A DNA stretch of 64,000 bases from an uncultured Lachnospiraceae bacterium (GTDB taxonomy: Bacteria > Bacillota > Clostridia > Lachnospirales > Lachnospiraceae). Below are positions 1 to 8,659 of the stretch, one piece after another (position 1 is the stretch's first letter; every line of letters begins with the position of its first letter). The position numbers and the translations under genes are program-made. The notes beneath the pieces were generated by a model. It was not told where the DNA came from. It searched no databases and saw only the letters and a program-made list of their open reading frames with translations. The stretch lies in contig CAJUDE010000028.1 of the NCBI GenBank assembly GCA_910585295.1, positions 1 through 64,000 on the forward strand. Reading direction: 5' to 3'.

Positions 1-25
1 GATATTTAGTGAAATCGCGCAGGAT

Positions 26-105
26 ATTTGTTCATCTGCAAGGCGGATTTTCGACGGCGTAGCGGTGGCTACGGCTAGAAAATCTAACACGGCAGATGGG
101 CAAAT
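26..105. repeat. Long imperfect hairpin upstream of proS
   Basis: Three nested stems pair across this stretch: ATTTGTTCATCTGC (26-39) with GCAGATGGGCAAAT (92-105, two G-U pairs in RNA), GATTTTC (46-52) with GAAAATC (78-84), and CGTAGC (58-63) with GCTACG (68-73). It lacks the T-box GGTGG/ACCGCG core, so I do not call it a T-box leader even though it precedes an aminoacyl-tRNA synthetase. The bases just before it (about 1-30) resemble 11243-11280, which suggests a dispersed repeat. Confidence 0.5.
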
Positions 106-125
106 AGACAAGTGAGTTTGGCTAA

Positions 126-154
126 TTATCAACGAGACAAGACACTAGTATAGT
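126..154 (+). promoter_or_regulatory. Probable proS promoter
   Basis: TTATCA (126-131) and TATAGT (149-154) are separated by 17 bp and lie about 27 bp before the proS start codon. The ribosome site AGGAGAGG follows at about 168-176. Confidence 0.45.
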
Positions 155-180
155 ATTTAAATAGAAAAGGAGAGGAAAGC

Positions 181-1623
181 ATGGCGAAGGACAAGAAATT
201 AGTAGAAGCCATCACATCCATGGATGTGGATTTTGCACAATGGTATACGGATGTGGTGAAAAAGGCAGAATTAATTGATTATTCCAGTGTAAAGGGATGC
301 ATGGTGATTAAGCCGGCAGGTTATGCCATTTGGGAAAATATCCAAAAAGAACTGGACAGAAGGTTTAAGGAGACTGGGGTGGAAAATGTATACATGCCCA
401 TGTTTATCCCAGAAAGCTTGCTGCAGAAGGAAAAAGACCATGTGGAAGGGTTTGCCCCAGAAGTTGCATGGGTCACCCATGGCGGCTTAAACCAATTGCA
501 GGAGCGGCTGTGCGTCAGGCCTACGTCAGAGACGTTGTTTTGTGACTTCTATGCAAATGATATCCAGTCTTACCGGGATTTGCCCAAATGTTACAACCAA
601 TGGTGTTCTGTAGTGCGATGGGAGAAAGAAACCCGCCCATTCCTGCGTTCCAGGGAATTCTTATGGCAGGAAGGGCATACTGCACATGCAACAGCAGAGG
701 AAGCAGAAGAAAGGACCCTGCAAATGCTGCACCTGTATGCCGATTTCTGTGAGGAAGTCCTGGCAATGCCAGTAGTACGGGGAAGGAAAACAGAGAAAGA
801 GAAATTTGCAGGGGCAAAGGCAACCTATACGATTGAAGCCTTAATGCATGATGGGAAAGCGCTCCAATCTGGCACCAGCCATAATTTTGGCGATGGATTT
901 GCAAAAGCTTTTGGAATCCAGTATACAGACAAAGATAATAAACTGCAATATGTGCATCAAACTTCCTGGGGCTTGACCACACGTTTGATTGGCGCAATTA
1001 TTATGGTGCATGGGGATAATTCTGGCTTGGTGCTTCCGCCGGAGGTTGCGCCAGTGCAGGTTATGGTAATTCCAATACAGCAGCATAAAGAAGGCGTTCT
1101 GGATAAGGCCACGGAGCTGATGGAAAGCCTAAAGGATGCAGGCATCCGTGTAAAGATAGACGACAGCGACAAAAGCCCAGGATGGAAATTTTCAGAACAG
1201 GAAATGCGTGGAATCCCAATCCGGGTGGAATTAGGGCCAAAAGATATAGAAGCAGGCAATTGCGTGCTGGTACGTAGGGATACCAGGGAAAAGACGGTGT
1301 GCCAATTGCAAGAGGCAGGGGCTGTTGCAGCAGAGCTGTTAAAAACAATCCAAAAAGATATGTTCCGCAGGGCAAAAGAACATCAGAAATCCCATATTAC
1401 CGATGTGGCTTCTTATGGTGAATTTAAAGATGCCGTGGAACATAAGCCTGGGTTTATACGCGCGATGTGGTGCGGGGATGTAGAATGTGAGAATAAAATC
1501 AAAGAGGATACGACGGCTACTTCCCGGTGCATGCCATTAGAAGGCGAAGAAGCAGTTTCCGATGTGTGTGCGTGTTGTGGGAAACCAGCACATAAACTTG
1601 TTTATTGGGGAAAAGCATATTAA
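181..1623 (+). CDS. proS: Prolyl-tRNA synthetase (archaeal/eukaryote-like type)
   Basis: This class II synthetase joins proline to tRNA-Pro in the cytoplasm, using ATP. The 480-residue length fits the short ProRS type without the bacterial editing insertion. Visible signatures are TSETLFCDFY, the motif 2 stretch around RWEKETRPFLRSREFLW with QEGHTAH, SHNFGDGFAKAF, an anticodon-binding region from about residue 290, and a C-terminal cysteine-rich zinc-type domain ending in YWGKAY, as in this family. AGGAGAGG sits 5-8 bp before the ATG. It is a single-gene unit, followed directly by a hairpin terminator. Confidence 0.96.
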   Translation: MAKDKKLVEAITSMDVDFAQWYTDVVKKAELIDYSSVKGCMVIKPAGYAIWENIQKELDRRFKETGVENVYMPMFIPESLLQKEKDHVEGFAPEVAWVTHGGLNQLQERLCVRPTSETLFCDFYANDIQSYRDLPKCYNQWCSVVRWEKETRPFLRSREFLWQEGHTAHATAEEAEERTLQMLHLYADFCEEVLAMPVVRGRKTEKEKFAGAKATYTIEALMHDGKALQSGTSHNFGDGFAKAFGIQYTDKDNKLQYVHQTSWGLTTRLIGAIIMVHGDNSGLVLPPEVAPVQVMVIPIQQHKEGVLDKATELMESLKDAGIRVKIDDSDKSPGWKFSEQEMRGIPIRVELGPKDIEAGNCVLVRRDTREKTVCQLQEAGAVAAELLKTIQKDMFRRAKEHQKSHITDVASYGEFKDAVEHKPGFIRAMWCGDVECENKIKEDTTATSRCMPLEGEEAVSDVCACCGKPAHKLVYWGKAY

Positions 1624-1641
1624 GCGAAAGAAGCAAATAAA

Positions 1642-1685
1642 AAGGCTGCACTGATATCAACTTCATCTAGTGCAGCCTTCTATGC
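1642..1685 (+). terminator. Terminator of proS
   Basis: AAGGCTGCACT (1642-1652) pairs with AGTGCAGCCTT (1669-1679) 19 bp after the proS stop codon, with a short T-rich tail. Confidence 0.75.
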
Positions 1686-1689
1686 TATG

Positions 1690-2334
1690 CTGTCCATGGG
1701 ACTCTACCTCGTTCTTTCCGAAATCTCGATTCTTTTCTTAGAAATTTCGCCACCTCTGAATGGAATGGTATGTATCCATATGATCAACAAATCTTACTGG
1801 AATATCATACACTGTTTTCTTTTGACTGTTAATTCAGGGCTTCTTTTGAAAATCCTTCCGATTTCTTTTCCTTAATCTTCGCTGCTTATGGCTTTGGAAC
1901 CTGCAAATCACTTCGTAAAACCTTCTACGGAAACCTTCCTTACGGTTTCTAGCTTAGCCAGCCCATCTTCCCATTCCGAAAGTATAAGGTCGGATGCTAC
2001 CACATTTGCTTCTCTCCAGTTACGGATATTGGCAGGTTGGATAGTAACCTTATTATAATTTCCCATTCCGAAAATGTAACTTCTGAATATAGACACCTAA
2101 GAAATTATTCTGTTTCAGAAATTCTTCCGTTCCCTGCAGTTTCAAAACTATTTGCAATGAAAACTTAGTTCTGTTTGTCTTGTACCTCAGATAATTGAGG
2201 GGGAGTTAGATTCGTATTTTGGTGGACCGTACCTCTCTTTCTTAGATTATGGGGTAATTCATCCTCTTTCCGGTGGCCTCTACCTCCTTTTTTGATTTTT
2301 AGTGGTGCTGTGTTTCTTTTGTTTTGATGTGTTT
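1690..2334 (-). other. Decayed, unrecognised minus-strand sequence
   Basis: No intact gene is visible on either strand. On the minus strand, 1908-2096 could encode 62 residues (beginning MSIFRSYIFGMGNYNKVTIQ), and pieces in other frames follow. Upstream there is a strong promoter at 2335-2363, and two similar motifs of the form AGGTA..G.CCACC occur near 2220 and 2270. This looks like a decayed gene or mobile element, but I cannot name the family. Confidence 0.3.
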
Positions 2335-2363
2335 ATTATATCTAACAAAAAAGAAAAAGTCAA
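2335..2363 (-). promoter_or_regulatory. Strong minus-strand promoter without an intact gene
   Basis: Read on the minus strand, TTGACT (2363-2358) and TATAAT (2340-2335) are spaced by exactly 17 bp. An AAAGGAGG ribosome site follows on the same strand at about 2290, but only a six-codon frame starts after it. Confidence 0.55.
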
Positions 2364-2468
2364 CACTTATTTTTAAAATTTTATATTAAAGGTACTTATA
2401 ATTGGAATAATATAAATAAGCTATAAAATATTCTGAAAATTTACAAGCAATGGCATTGGGGACGGCGC

Positions 2469-2517
2469 AAAAAAAGGAGCCAAACCCCTTATGGTTGGGC
2501 GGTTGGCTCCTTTTTTT
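2469..2517 (-). terminator. Terminator of the TSCPD gene
   Basis: A 15-bp stem, A7GGAGCCAA (2469-2483) with TTGGCTCCT7 (2503-2517), lies 11 bp past the stop of the minus-strand gene. The A and T runs make it potentially bidirectional. Confidence 0.8.
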
Positions 2518-2528
2518 GAAAACAGGTA

Positions 2529-2786
2529 TTAATTCTGGGCAGCCTCATATGCGGCCCGGCAGGCTTTTGCAAGCTGGTCCCCACAGGAGGTTGCCCTCCC
2601 ATTACAGGAAATGCCTCCGATTTTTTCTTCCACCTGTTCAATGGTCAGGCCTTCCACCAGCTTGGGGATTGCCTGCAGGTTGCCGTTGCAGCCGCCGGTA
2701 AATTTCACATATTTCACAACATTGCCGTCCAGCTCAACTTCAATCAATGTGGAACAGGTTCCCCTTGTTTTATACATATAGCTCAT
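2529..2786 (-). CDS. TSCPD domain protein (TIGR03905 type)
   Basis: An 85-residue protein beginning MSYMYKTRGTC and ending around SCGDQLAKACRAAYEAAQN. The CTGGCNGNLQ-like segment (GGCNGNLQAIPKL) and the two-cysteine SCNGRATSCGDQLA segment match the small TSCPD family, which resembles the C-terminal domain of B12-dependent ribonucleotide reductase. The role is unproven; redox or nucleotide-related metabolism is only suggested by that similarity. The start at 2786 is chosen because GGAGAGGAAAG lies directly upstream; the open frame extends further 5' only through repeat sequence. Confidence 0.85.
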   Translation of the reverse strand: MSYMYKTRGTCSTLIEVELDGNVVKYVKFTGGCNGNLQAIPKLVEGLTIEQVEEKIGGISCNGRATSCGDQLAKACRAAYEAAQN

Positions 2787-2830
2787 GTTCTTTCCTCTCC
2801 TTATTAAGAAATGTTGTCCGTTTGTTATAT

Positions 2831-3008
2831 TCCCGCGAGCAATGGGCCAAGCAGCCGCGCTTGCGCGGATATTTGGCGAATGCCGCGAGGGGCGCTGTGT
2901 GCCGGCGGCACACAGCGCCGACCGAAACGGAGTGCAGACCAAATACCCTGCCCCTTGGGGCCAAAAGAATAAGCTAGGCCAGCCCCAGCTTGCTGCGGGG
3001 TATTTGAC
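2831..3008. repeat. Dispersed two-hairpin repeat, long form (copy A)
   Basis: It begins TCCCGCGAGCAATGGGCCAA and ends GCGGGGTATTTGAC. It contains a CCGCGC/GCGCGG hairpin, a CTGTGTGCCGG/CCGGCACACAG hairpin and a terminal AAATACCC/GGGTATTT pairing. Other copies are at 25784-25860, 27401-27584, 31178-31273 and 31597-31689. Copies A and the one at 27401 carry an extra middle module of about 90 bp with ACCGAAACGGAGTGCAGACC. Confidence 0.85.
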
Positions 3009-3100
3009 TTTGCAAACATTAATAGAGAGTATAGCATAAAAGCGGCAGGAGCGAAAGGGAATTTCATAAAAAATTCATAAATCGTTCATGGGATAAAGTA

Positions 3101-3129
3101 TTGAGAATAGAGCCATTAAGTGGTACAAT
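3101..3129 (+). promoter_or_regulatory. secA promoter
   Basis: TTGAGA (3101-3106) and TACAAT (3124-3129) are 17 bp apart and lie 75 bp before the secA start codon. Confidence 0.65.
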
Positions 3130-3203
3130 ATAGGAAGTTGTCCGCGTAAACGGAGTAGAATTGGCAGCAGTTTTTTGCTGGAAATGGAAATAGGAGCATA
3201 GAT

Positions 3204-5768
3204 ATGGGTATTATTGATAAAGTATTCGGGACCCATAGTGAACGGGAATTAAAAAGGATTAAGCCAATTATTGACAAAATTGAGTCTTACCGCCCGGCCA
3301 TGATGGAGATGCCCGAGGAGCAATTAAAAGGAAAGACCAAAGAATTTAAAAAGAGGCTGGAAGAAGGGGAGGCTCTGGACAGCCTGCTTCCAGAAGCATA
3401 TGCTGTAGTACGGGAGGCGGCAAGGCGTACCTTGGGCATGGAGCATTACCGCGTGCAGTTAATCGGCGGCGTGATCCTCCATCAGGGGCGTATTGCGGAA
3501 ATGAAGACAGGTGAAGGGAAGACGTTAGTGTCCACATTGCCGGCGTACCTGAACGCATTGACGGGGCAGGGCGTGCATATTGTGACGGTGAATGACTATC
3601 TGGCGCACCGTGATGCGGAATGGATGGGGAAAGTGCATGAATTCCTTGGCCTGACTGTCGGCGTGGTCTTAAATTCCATGGACAATGATGAACGCCGGGA
3701 AGCATATAATTGTGACATTACTTATGTCACCAACAATGAGTTGGGCTTTGACTACCTGCGTGACAATATGGTTATCTATAAAGAACAGCTTGTGCAGCGT
3801 GACCTGCAGTATGCGATTATCGACGAGGTGGACTCTGTGCTGATTGACGAAGCCAGGACGCCTTTGATTATTTCCGGGCAGAGCGGGAAATCCACCAGCC
3901 TGTATGAAGCATGCGACATCCTTGCAAGGCAGCTTACCCGCGGGGAGGATATGCCAGAGTTTTCTAAGATGGACGCTATTATGGGCGTGGAGCATGAGGA
4001 AACTGGGGATTTTATTGTAAATGAGAAGGACAAGGTGGTAAACCTTACCGAAGAAGGCGTTAAGAAAGTAGAGAAGTTTTTTCAGATTGAGAATTTGGCG
4101 GATGCGGAGAACCTGGAGATTCAGCATAATGTAATTTTAGCGTTGCGCGCCCATAACCTGATGTTCCGCGACCAGGATTATGTGGTGCAGGACGAAAAGG
4201 TACTGATTGTAGACGAATTCACCGGGCGGATTATGCCAGGGCGGCGTTATTCTGATGGGCTGCATCAGGCGATTGAGGCGAAAGAGCGCGTAAAAGTGAA
4301 GCGGGAGAGCAAGACCCTTGCTAACATCACGTTCCAGAATTTCTTCAATAAATATACCAAGAAGGCGGGGATGACAGGTACCGCATTGACGGAAGAACAG
4401 GAATTCCGTGATATTTATGGGATGGACGTTATTGAGATCCCCACAAATATGCCTGTAATCCGGGAAGATTTGCAGGATGCGGTCTATAAGACAAAGAAGG
4501 AAAAGTTCCAGGCAGTGGTGGAAGAAATTGAAAAAGCCCATGCAAAGGGGCAGCCAGTGCTGGTTGGCACAATTACGATAGAGACGTCAGAGCTGATTAG
4601 CGGAATGCTTAAAAGGCGCGGGATCCAGCATAAAGTGCTGAATGCAAAGTTCCATGAATTAGAGGCGGAAATTGTAGCGGAAGCCGGGCAGCATGGGGCG
4701 GTTACTATCGCCACGAATATGGCAGGGCGTGGTACGGACATTAAGCTGGATGAGGATGCGAAGGCGGCCGGAGGGCTGAAAATTATTGGTACAGAGCGCC
4801 ATGAATCCAGGCGCATTGACAACCAGCTCCGCGGGCGTTCTGGACGTCAGGGAGACCCGGGGGAATCCCAGTTCTTTATTTCTTTGGAAGACGACTTAAT
4901 GCGGCTGTTTGGCTCTGAGAAGCTAATGGGCATATTTAATGCGCTGGGCGTGCCGGAAAATGAGCAGATCCAGCATAAGATGCTGACAAGCGCTATTGAG
5001 AAAGCCCAGATGAAGATAGAGAGCAACAACTTTGGGATCCGTAAAAACCTGCTGGAATACGACCAAGTAATGAATGAGCAGAGGGAGATTATCTATGCGG
5101 AACGCCGCCGGGTGCTGGATGGCGAGAGCATGCGGGATGTAATTTATAAGATGATTACAGACCGGGTGGAAAATACGGTGGATACCTGCATCTCTGCCGA
5201 CCAGGGGAGCGAAGAGTGGGATTTGGTTGAGTTAAACCAGCTTTTAATCCCAATTATTCCACTTAAGCCTGTGGCTCCAGAAGATGTGAAGGATATTCAG
5301 GTAAATGAGCTTAAGCATCGATTGAAGGAGCAGGCAGTGAAAGCTTATGAGATGAAGGAAGCAGAATTTCCAGAGCCGGAGGCTGTCCGTGAACTGGAGC
5401 GGATGGTCCTTCTGAAAGTGATTGACCGAAAGTGGATGGACCATATTGACGATATGGACCAGTTACGCCAGGGGATTGGGCTGCAGGCATATGGGCAGCG
5501 CGACCCACTGGTGGAATACAAAATGAGTGGTTATGATATGTTTGACGGCATGATTGCAAATATTCAGGAAGACACGGTGCGCCTGCTGTTCCATGTAAGG
5601 ATTGAGCAGAAAGTGGAGCGGGAGCAAGTGGCGAAAGTGACCGGGACAAACCGGGATGAATCTATGCAAAAAGGGCCTAAGAAACGGGCATCTGCGAAAG
5701 TATATCCTAACGACCCCTGCCCATGCGGCAGCGGGAAAAAGTATAAGCAGTGCTGCGGAAGAAAATAA
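3204..5768 (+). CDS. secA: Preprotein translocase ATPase SecA
   Basis: SecA is the ATP-driven motor that pushes unfolded preproteins through SecYEG. The 854-residue product has the Walker A segment EMKTGEGKTL (about residues 100-110), DEVDSVLIDEA (Walker B), the preprotein cross-linking region, the helicase motif NMAGRGTDIKL, RGRSGRQGDPG, and the scaffold/wing region. It ends in a SEC-C zinc motif, CPCGSGKKYKQCCG. TAGGAG lies 7 bp before the ATG. It forms its own transcription unit between a clear promoter and a terminator. Confidence 0.98.
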   Translation: MGIIDKVFGTHSERELKRIKPIIDKIESYRPAMMEMPEEQLKGKTKEFKKRLEEGEALDSLLPEAYAVVREAARRTLGMEHYRVQLIGGVILHQGRIAEMKTGEGKTLVSTLPAYLNALTGQGVHIVTVNDYLAHRDAEWMGKVHEFLGLTVGVVLNSMDNDERREAYNCDITYVTNNELGFDYLRDNMVIYKEQLVQRDLQYAIIDEVDSVLIDEARTPLIISGQSGKSTSLYEACDILARQLTRGEDMPEFSKMDAIMGVEHEETGDFIVNEKDKVVNLTEEGVKKVEKFFQIENLADAENLEIQHNVILALRAHNLMFRDQDYVVQDEKVLIVDEFTGRIMPGRRYSDGLHQAIEAKERVKVKRESKTLANITFQNFFNKYTKKAGMTGTALTEEQEFRDIYGMDVIEIPTNMPVIREDLQDAVYKTKKEKFQAVVEEIEKAHAKGQPVLVGTITIETSELISGMLKRRGIQHKVLNAKFHELEAEIVAEAGQHGAVTIATNMAGRGTDIKLDEDAKAAGGLKIIGTERHESRRIDNQLRGRSGRQGDPGESQFFISLEDDLMRLFGSEKLMGIFNALGVPENEQIQHKMLTSAIEKAQMKIESNNFGIRKNLLEYDQVMNEQREIIYAERRRVLDGESMRDVIYKMITDRVENTVDTCISADQGSEEWDLVELNQLLIPIIPLKPVAPEDVKDIQVNELKHRLKEQAVKAYEMKEAEFPEPEAVRELERMVLLKVIDRKWMDHIDDMDQLRQGIGLQAYGQRDPLVEYKMSGYDMFDGMIANIQEDTVRLLFHVRIEQKVEREQVAKVTGTNRDESMQKGPKKRASAKVYPNDPCPCGSGKKYKQCCGRK

Positions 5769-5795
5769 ATGTGGTTCCAACTTTAATGGGGACAG

Positions 5796-5834
5796 AAAAA
5801 GGGCAGTTTATGTTTTACTGCTCTTTTTCTTTTT
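5796..5834 (+). terminator. Terminator of secA
   Basis: AAAAAGGGCAGT pairs with ACTGCTCTTTTT (about 5796-5828), followed by a T-rich tail, 28 bp after the secA stop. The remaining 230 bp to the next gene show nothing recognisable. Confidence 0.75.
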
Positions 5835-6070
5835 ATATAGAGTTTGGAAGGGGAGATTCTTTTTGGTTGGAATACAGTAATAGTGGGAGGGGGTGCAGGG
5901 TGGAGGGAAAAATTTATCAGGAAACAGACAAATTGGATGGTTTTGGCGCCAGCAACAGATAAGGTGTGGGTTTTCTGGCAGAAAGGATGGAGAAATCTTG
6001 ACTTTGCCATGTTTTTCAAGGTAAAATAAGGGGCATATAAAGAAGTTTTTGTTAAAAGGTGATTTATGAG

Positions 6071-8656
6071 ATGGAAAAGAAAGAAAAAAGAGGAAAAACA
6101 GGGAATGGAATGGCCCTGATTGTCCCAATTGTACTAGTTTTCTGCATATTAGGCGGGTTTGTGTTTTATGTAGCGGGAAGGACGTCGAAGGAAATGTCTG
6201 CATCTGCAGTGGATAATTTGACCGAAAGCCTGGATTTGATTCGGGGGACGATTGAGGCTATTTTGAAGAAGGAAGCAGATTTCCAGAAATTAATTGCAAG
6301 GGAGATTGAGGCAATGGAGGACCCGGAGGGGTTTATCCGTTCCTATAATAGAAATGAGACTATGGTGAAACTGTCCCTTGTTCCGGCGGGGGAAACAGAA
6401 GGAATTTCAAATACAGGGCAGGCGTTTTCAATAGAGGATTTAGATTTTTCGGCTGGAAAAATGGTGGATGGGCTGCCTGTTTCCGAGTCCTATTTAAACC
6501 ATATGGGGGCGTGGGCTTATACTATCCAATGCCCAATTGTAAAGGAAGGGCGGGAAACGGCCGCGCTTTATATAGAATATATCTATGAATCTTTTGACAA
6601 GGCATTGCCAAACAGGTTTTATAATGGAAATGCGTCCCTTTATGTTATGGATGCGGAAAACGAAAGGCTTGTGTTAAAGCCAAAAGGGATGGGGGAGAGG
6701 GAAGCTGGGCATGTGAACCTAGAAGATTTCTACCGTGCAAACCAGATCTTAGAAGAAGATGTGAAAAAGGAGGTTACGGAGTGCGTGAAGGCTGGGAAAA
6801 ACGTTATGTTCTACCATGACATCCAGCAAAAGAAGTCCTTGATTTATATGTGGGCGGTCAATGATGGGTCTATCTATTTGGTTGGCTATGTGCCGATTGG
6901 GGCCATACAGAGGGAAGGCAGCACGGTGAACCAGAATATCTTTCTCGTGGTTGCCGTTATGCTGATTGCGTTTTTCATCTGCTGTACGTTGTATTTTATC
7001 AATGAGAAGCAGCAGCGGAAGGTAAGGCAGGAGCAGGAACAGGAGCGGGAAATACACAACAGGCAATTGGCGGAGGCGCTGCAGGCAGCGCAGGTGGCAA
7101 GCAAATCCAAGACAATGTTCCTGTCCAATATGTCCCATGATATCCGGACGCCCATGAATGCCATCCTTGGGTTCACCACTTTGCTGGGGAAGGATGCAGA
7201 AGACCCTCAGAAAGTTCGGGAATATACCAAGAAAATCACATCGTCAGGGCAGCACTTGCTCAGCCTGATCAATGATGTGCTGGATGTTTCAAAGATTGAA
7301 AGCGGAAAAGTTGTGCTTTCGATTGGAGAGTTTACCTTGAGCGGCATGGTATCTGCAATAGATGCGATTATCCGCCCGGCTGCAAAGGAAAAAGGGCAGA
7401 ATTTCGAGGTATCTGTAACAGGGGTCAAAAATGAGCGCTTAGTAGGGGATGAGACAAGGATAAACCAGGTCCTAATCAATTTGCTCTCCAATGCGGTCAA
7501 GTATACGCAAGAAGGGGGAAGCATTTGGTTTCGGATTATTGGGTTAAAACAGCGTTCCAGCCAGTATGAACACATCAGGATTGAGGTGGAGGACAATGGG
7601 TATGGCATGACGCCGGAATATCTGGAGACAATTTTTGAGGCCTTTACCAGGGCGGAAAACAGCACTACAAATAAAGTTCAGGGAACAGGGCTTGGCATGG
7701 CCATCACCAAAAATATTGTGGAACTGATGGGCGGCACCATTGAAGTTTCCAGTGAGATGGGGAAAGGAAGCCTGTTCACGGTGGAGTTGGAAATCCGCAT
7801 CCCAGAAGAAAAGGCGGATGGACAGTTCTGGAATAGGCATGGGATTTCAAAAGTCCTCGTTGTGGATGATGAGGAGGGGATTTGCAGGAACGTGCAGGCA
7901 TTGATGGAGGATACAGGGGTCAGCGTGGATATAGCCTTGAGCGGGGAAGAAGGGGTCGGGCAGGTGCGCCAGGCTAGTGAAAGGGACGCCCCATACCATG
8001 TGATTTTACTGGATTGGAAAATGCCTGGCATGGATGGCATTGAGACGGCAAGGAAAATCCGTGCTTTGGTGGCAGACCATATCCCCATTCTGTTTTTGAC
8101 GGCATATGATTGGGAGGAACTGAAAGAGGAGGCTTCCCAAGCGGGGATTGACGGGTTCTTGCCTAAGCCGTTTTTTGTATCTGCATTGAAGGAAAAGATT
8201 CTGGAAGTCCATGCAGAGCTAAGGAACAATGAGGGGGAGGCAGGGCCGGAGGAGGAAAGCAGCTTGGAAGGGCGCCATTTCCTTGTAGCAGAAGACAATG
8301 AGATCAATGCGGAAATTTTGGTTCAGCTTTTGGAGATAGAAGGGGCTGCCTGTGAAATTGCAGAAGATGGCAAGCTGGCGTTGGAGCGCTTTGCGCAGGC
8401 TGCGCCAGGGGAATTTGACGCGATATTGATGGATGTCCAAATGCCTAACATGAATGGGTATGACGCTACCAGGGCGATCCGAAATTTAGGGCGTGAGGAC
8501 GCCAAAACAGTGCCTATCATTGCTATGACGGCAAATGCTTTTGCAGAGGATGTGAAAGACGCCCTGGATGCAGGGATGGATGCCCATATTGCGAAACCCA
8601 TTGATATGGGGTTGTTGAAAAAGACAGTAAGCCAATACGTGCAGGGAAAGGAATAA
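6071..8656 (+). CDS. Membrane hybrid histidine kinase with two receiver domains
   Basis: A sensor kinase of about 861 residues. A membrane helix (around residues 14-37) leads to an extracellular sensing domain of about 240 residues (probably Cache-like), then a second helix (FLVVAVMLIAFFICC), a HisKA domain with NMSHDIRTPMNAILGF (His about 356), and an ATPase domain with LINLLSNAVKYT, VEDNGYGM and GTGLGMAI. Two receivers follow: VLVVDDEEGI with phospho-Asp in LLDWKMPGMDG, and FLVAEDNEIN with LMDVQMPNMNG. There is no HPt domain or DNA-binding output, so a separate phosphotransfer partner is expected. A GTG at 6059 is in frame, but it overlaps the AAAGGTG ribosome site, so I prefer ATG 6071. 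Confidence 0.92.
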   Translation: MEKKEKRGKTGNGMALIVPIVLVFCILGGFVFYVAGRTSKEMSASAVDNLTESLDLIRGTIEAILKKEADFQKLIAREIEAMEDPEGFIRSYNRNETMVKLSLVPAGETEGISNTGQAFSIEDLDFSAGKMVDGLPVSESYLNHMGAWAYTIQCPIVKEGRETAALYIEYIYESFDKALPNRFYNGNASLYVMDAENERLVLKPKGMGEREAGHVNLEDFYRANQILEEDVKKEVTECVKAGKNVMFYHDIQQKKSLIYMWAVNDGSIYLVGYVPIGAIQREGSTVNQNIFLVVAVMLIAFFICCTLYFINEKQQRKVRQEQEQEREIHNRQLAEALQAAQVASKSKTMFLSNMSHDIRTPMNAILGFTTLLGKDAEDPQKVREYTKKITSSGQHLLSLINDVLDVSKIESGKVVLSIGEFTLSGMVSAIDAIIRPAAKEKGQNFEVSVTGVKNERLVGDETRINQVLINLLSNAVKYTQEGGSIWFRIIGLKQRSSQYEHIRIEVEDNGYGMTPEYLETIFEAFTRAENSTTNKVQGTGLGMAITKNIVELMGGTIEVSSEMGKGSLFTVELEIRIPEEKADGQFWNRHGISKVLVVDDEEGICRNVQALMEDTGVSVDIALSGEEGVGQVRQASERDAPYHVILLDWKMPGMDGIETARKIRALVADHIPILFLTAYDWEELKEEASQAGIDGFLPKPFFVSALKEKILEVHAELRNNEGEAGPEEESSLEGRHFLVAEDNEINAEILVQLLEIEGAACEIAEDGKLALERFAQAAPGEFDAILMDVQMPNMNGYDATRAIRNLGREDAKTVPIIAMTANAFAEDVKDALDAGMDAHIAKPIDMGLLKKTVSQYVQGKE

Positions 8657-8659
8657 GGG

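Noticed and set aside
1..180. T-box riboswitch in front of proS
   Set aside because: The synthetase context fits, but the conserved T-box core and an antiterminator/terminator pair are absent; the hairpin looks like a repeat.
1687..1875. 62-codon plus-strand frame after proS
   Set aside because: No ribosome site, hydrophobic low-complexity translation, and it lies across the terminator and decayed sequence.
2787..2942. N-terminal extension of the TSCPD protein
   Set aside because: The extension is translated repeat sequence; the proper ribosome site lies before 2786.
5844..6029. 61-codon frame between secA and the sensor kinase
   Set aside because: No family resemblance; codon pattern and position suggest chance.
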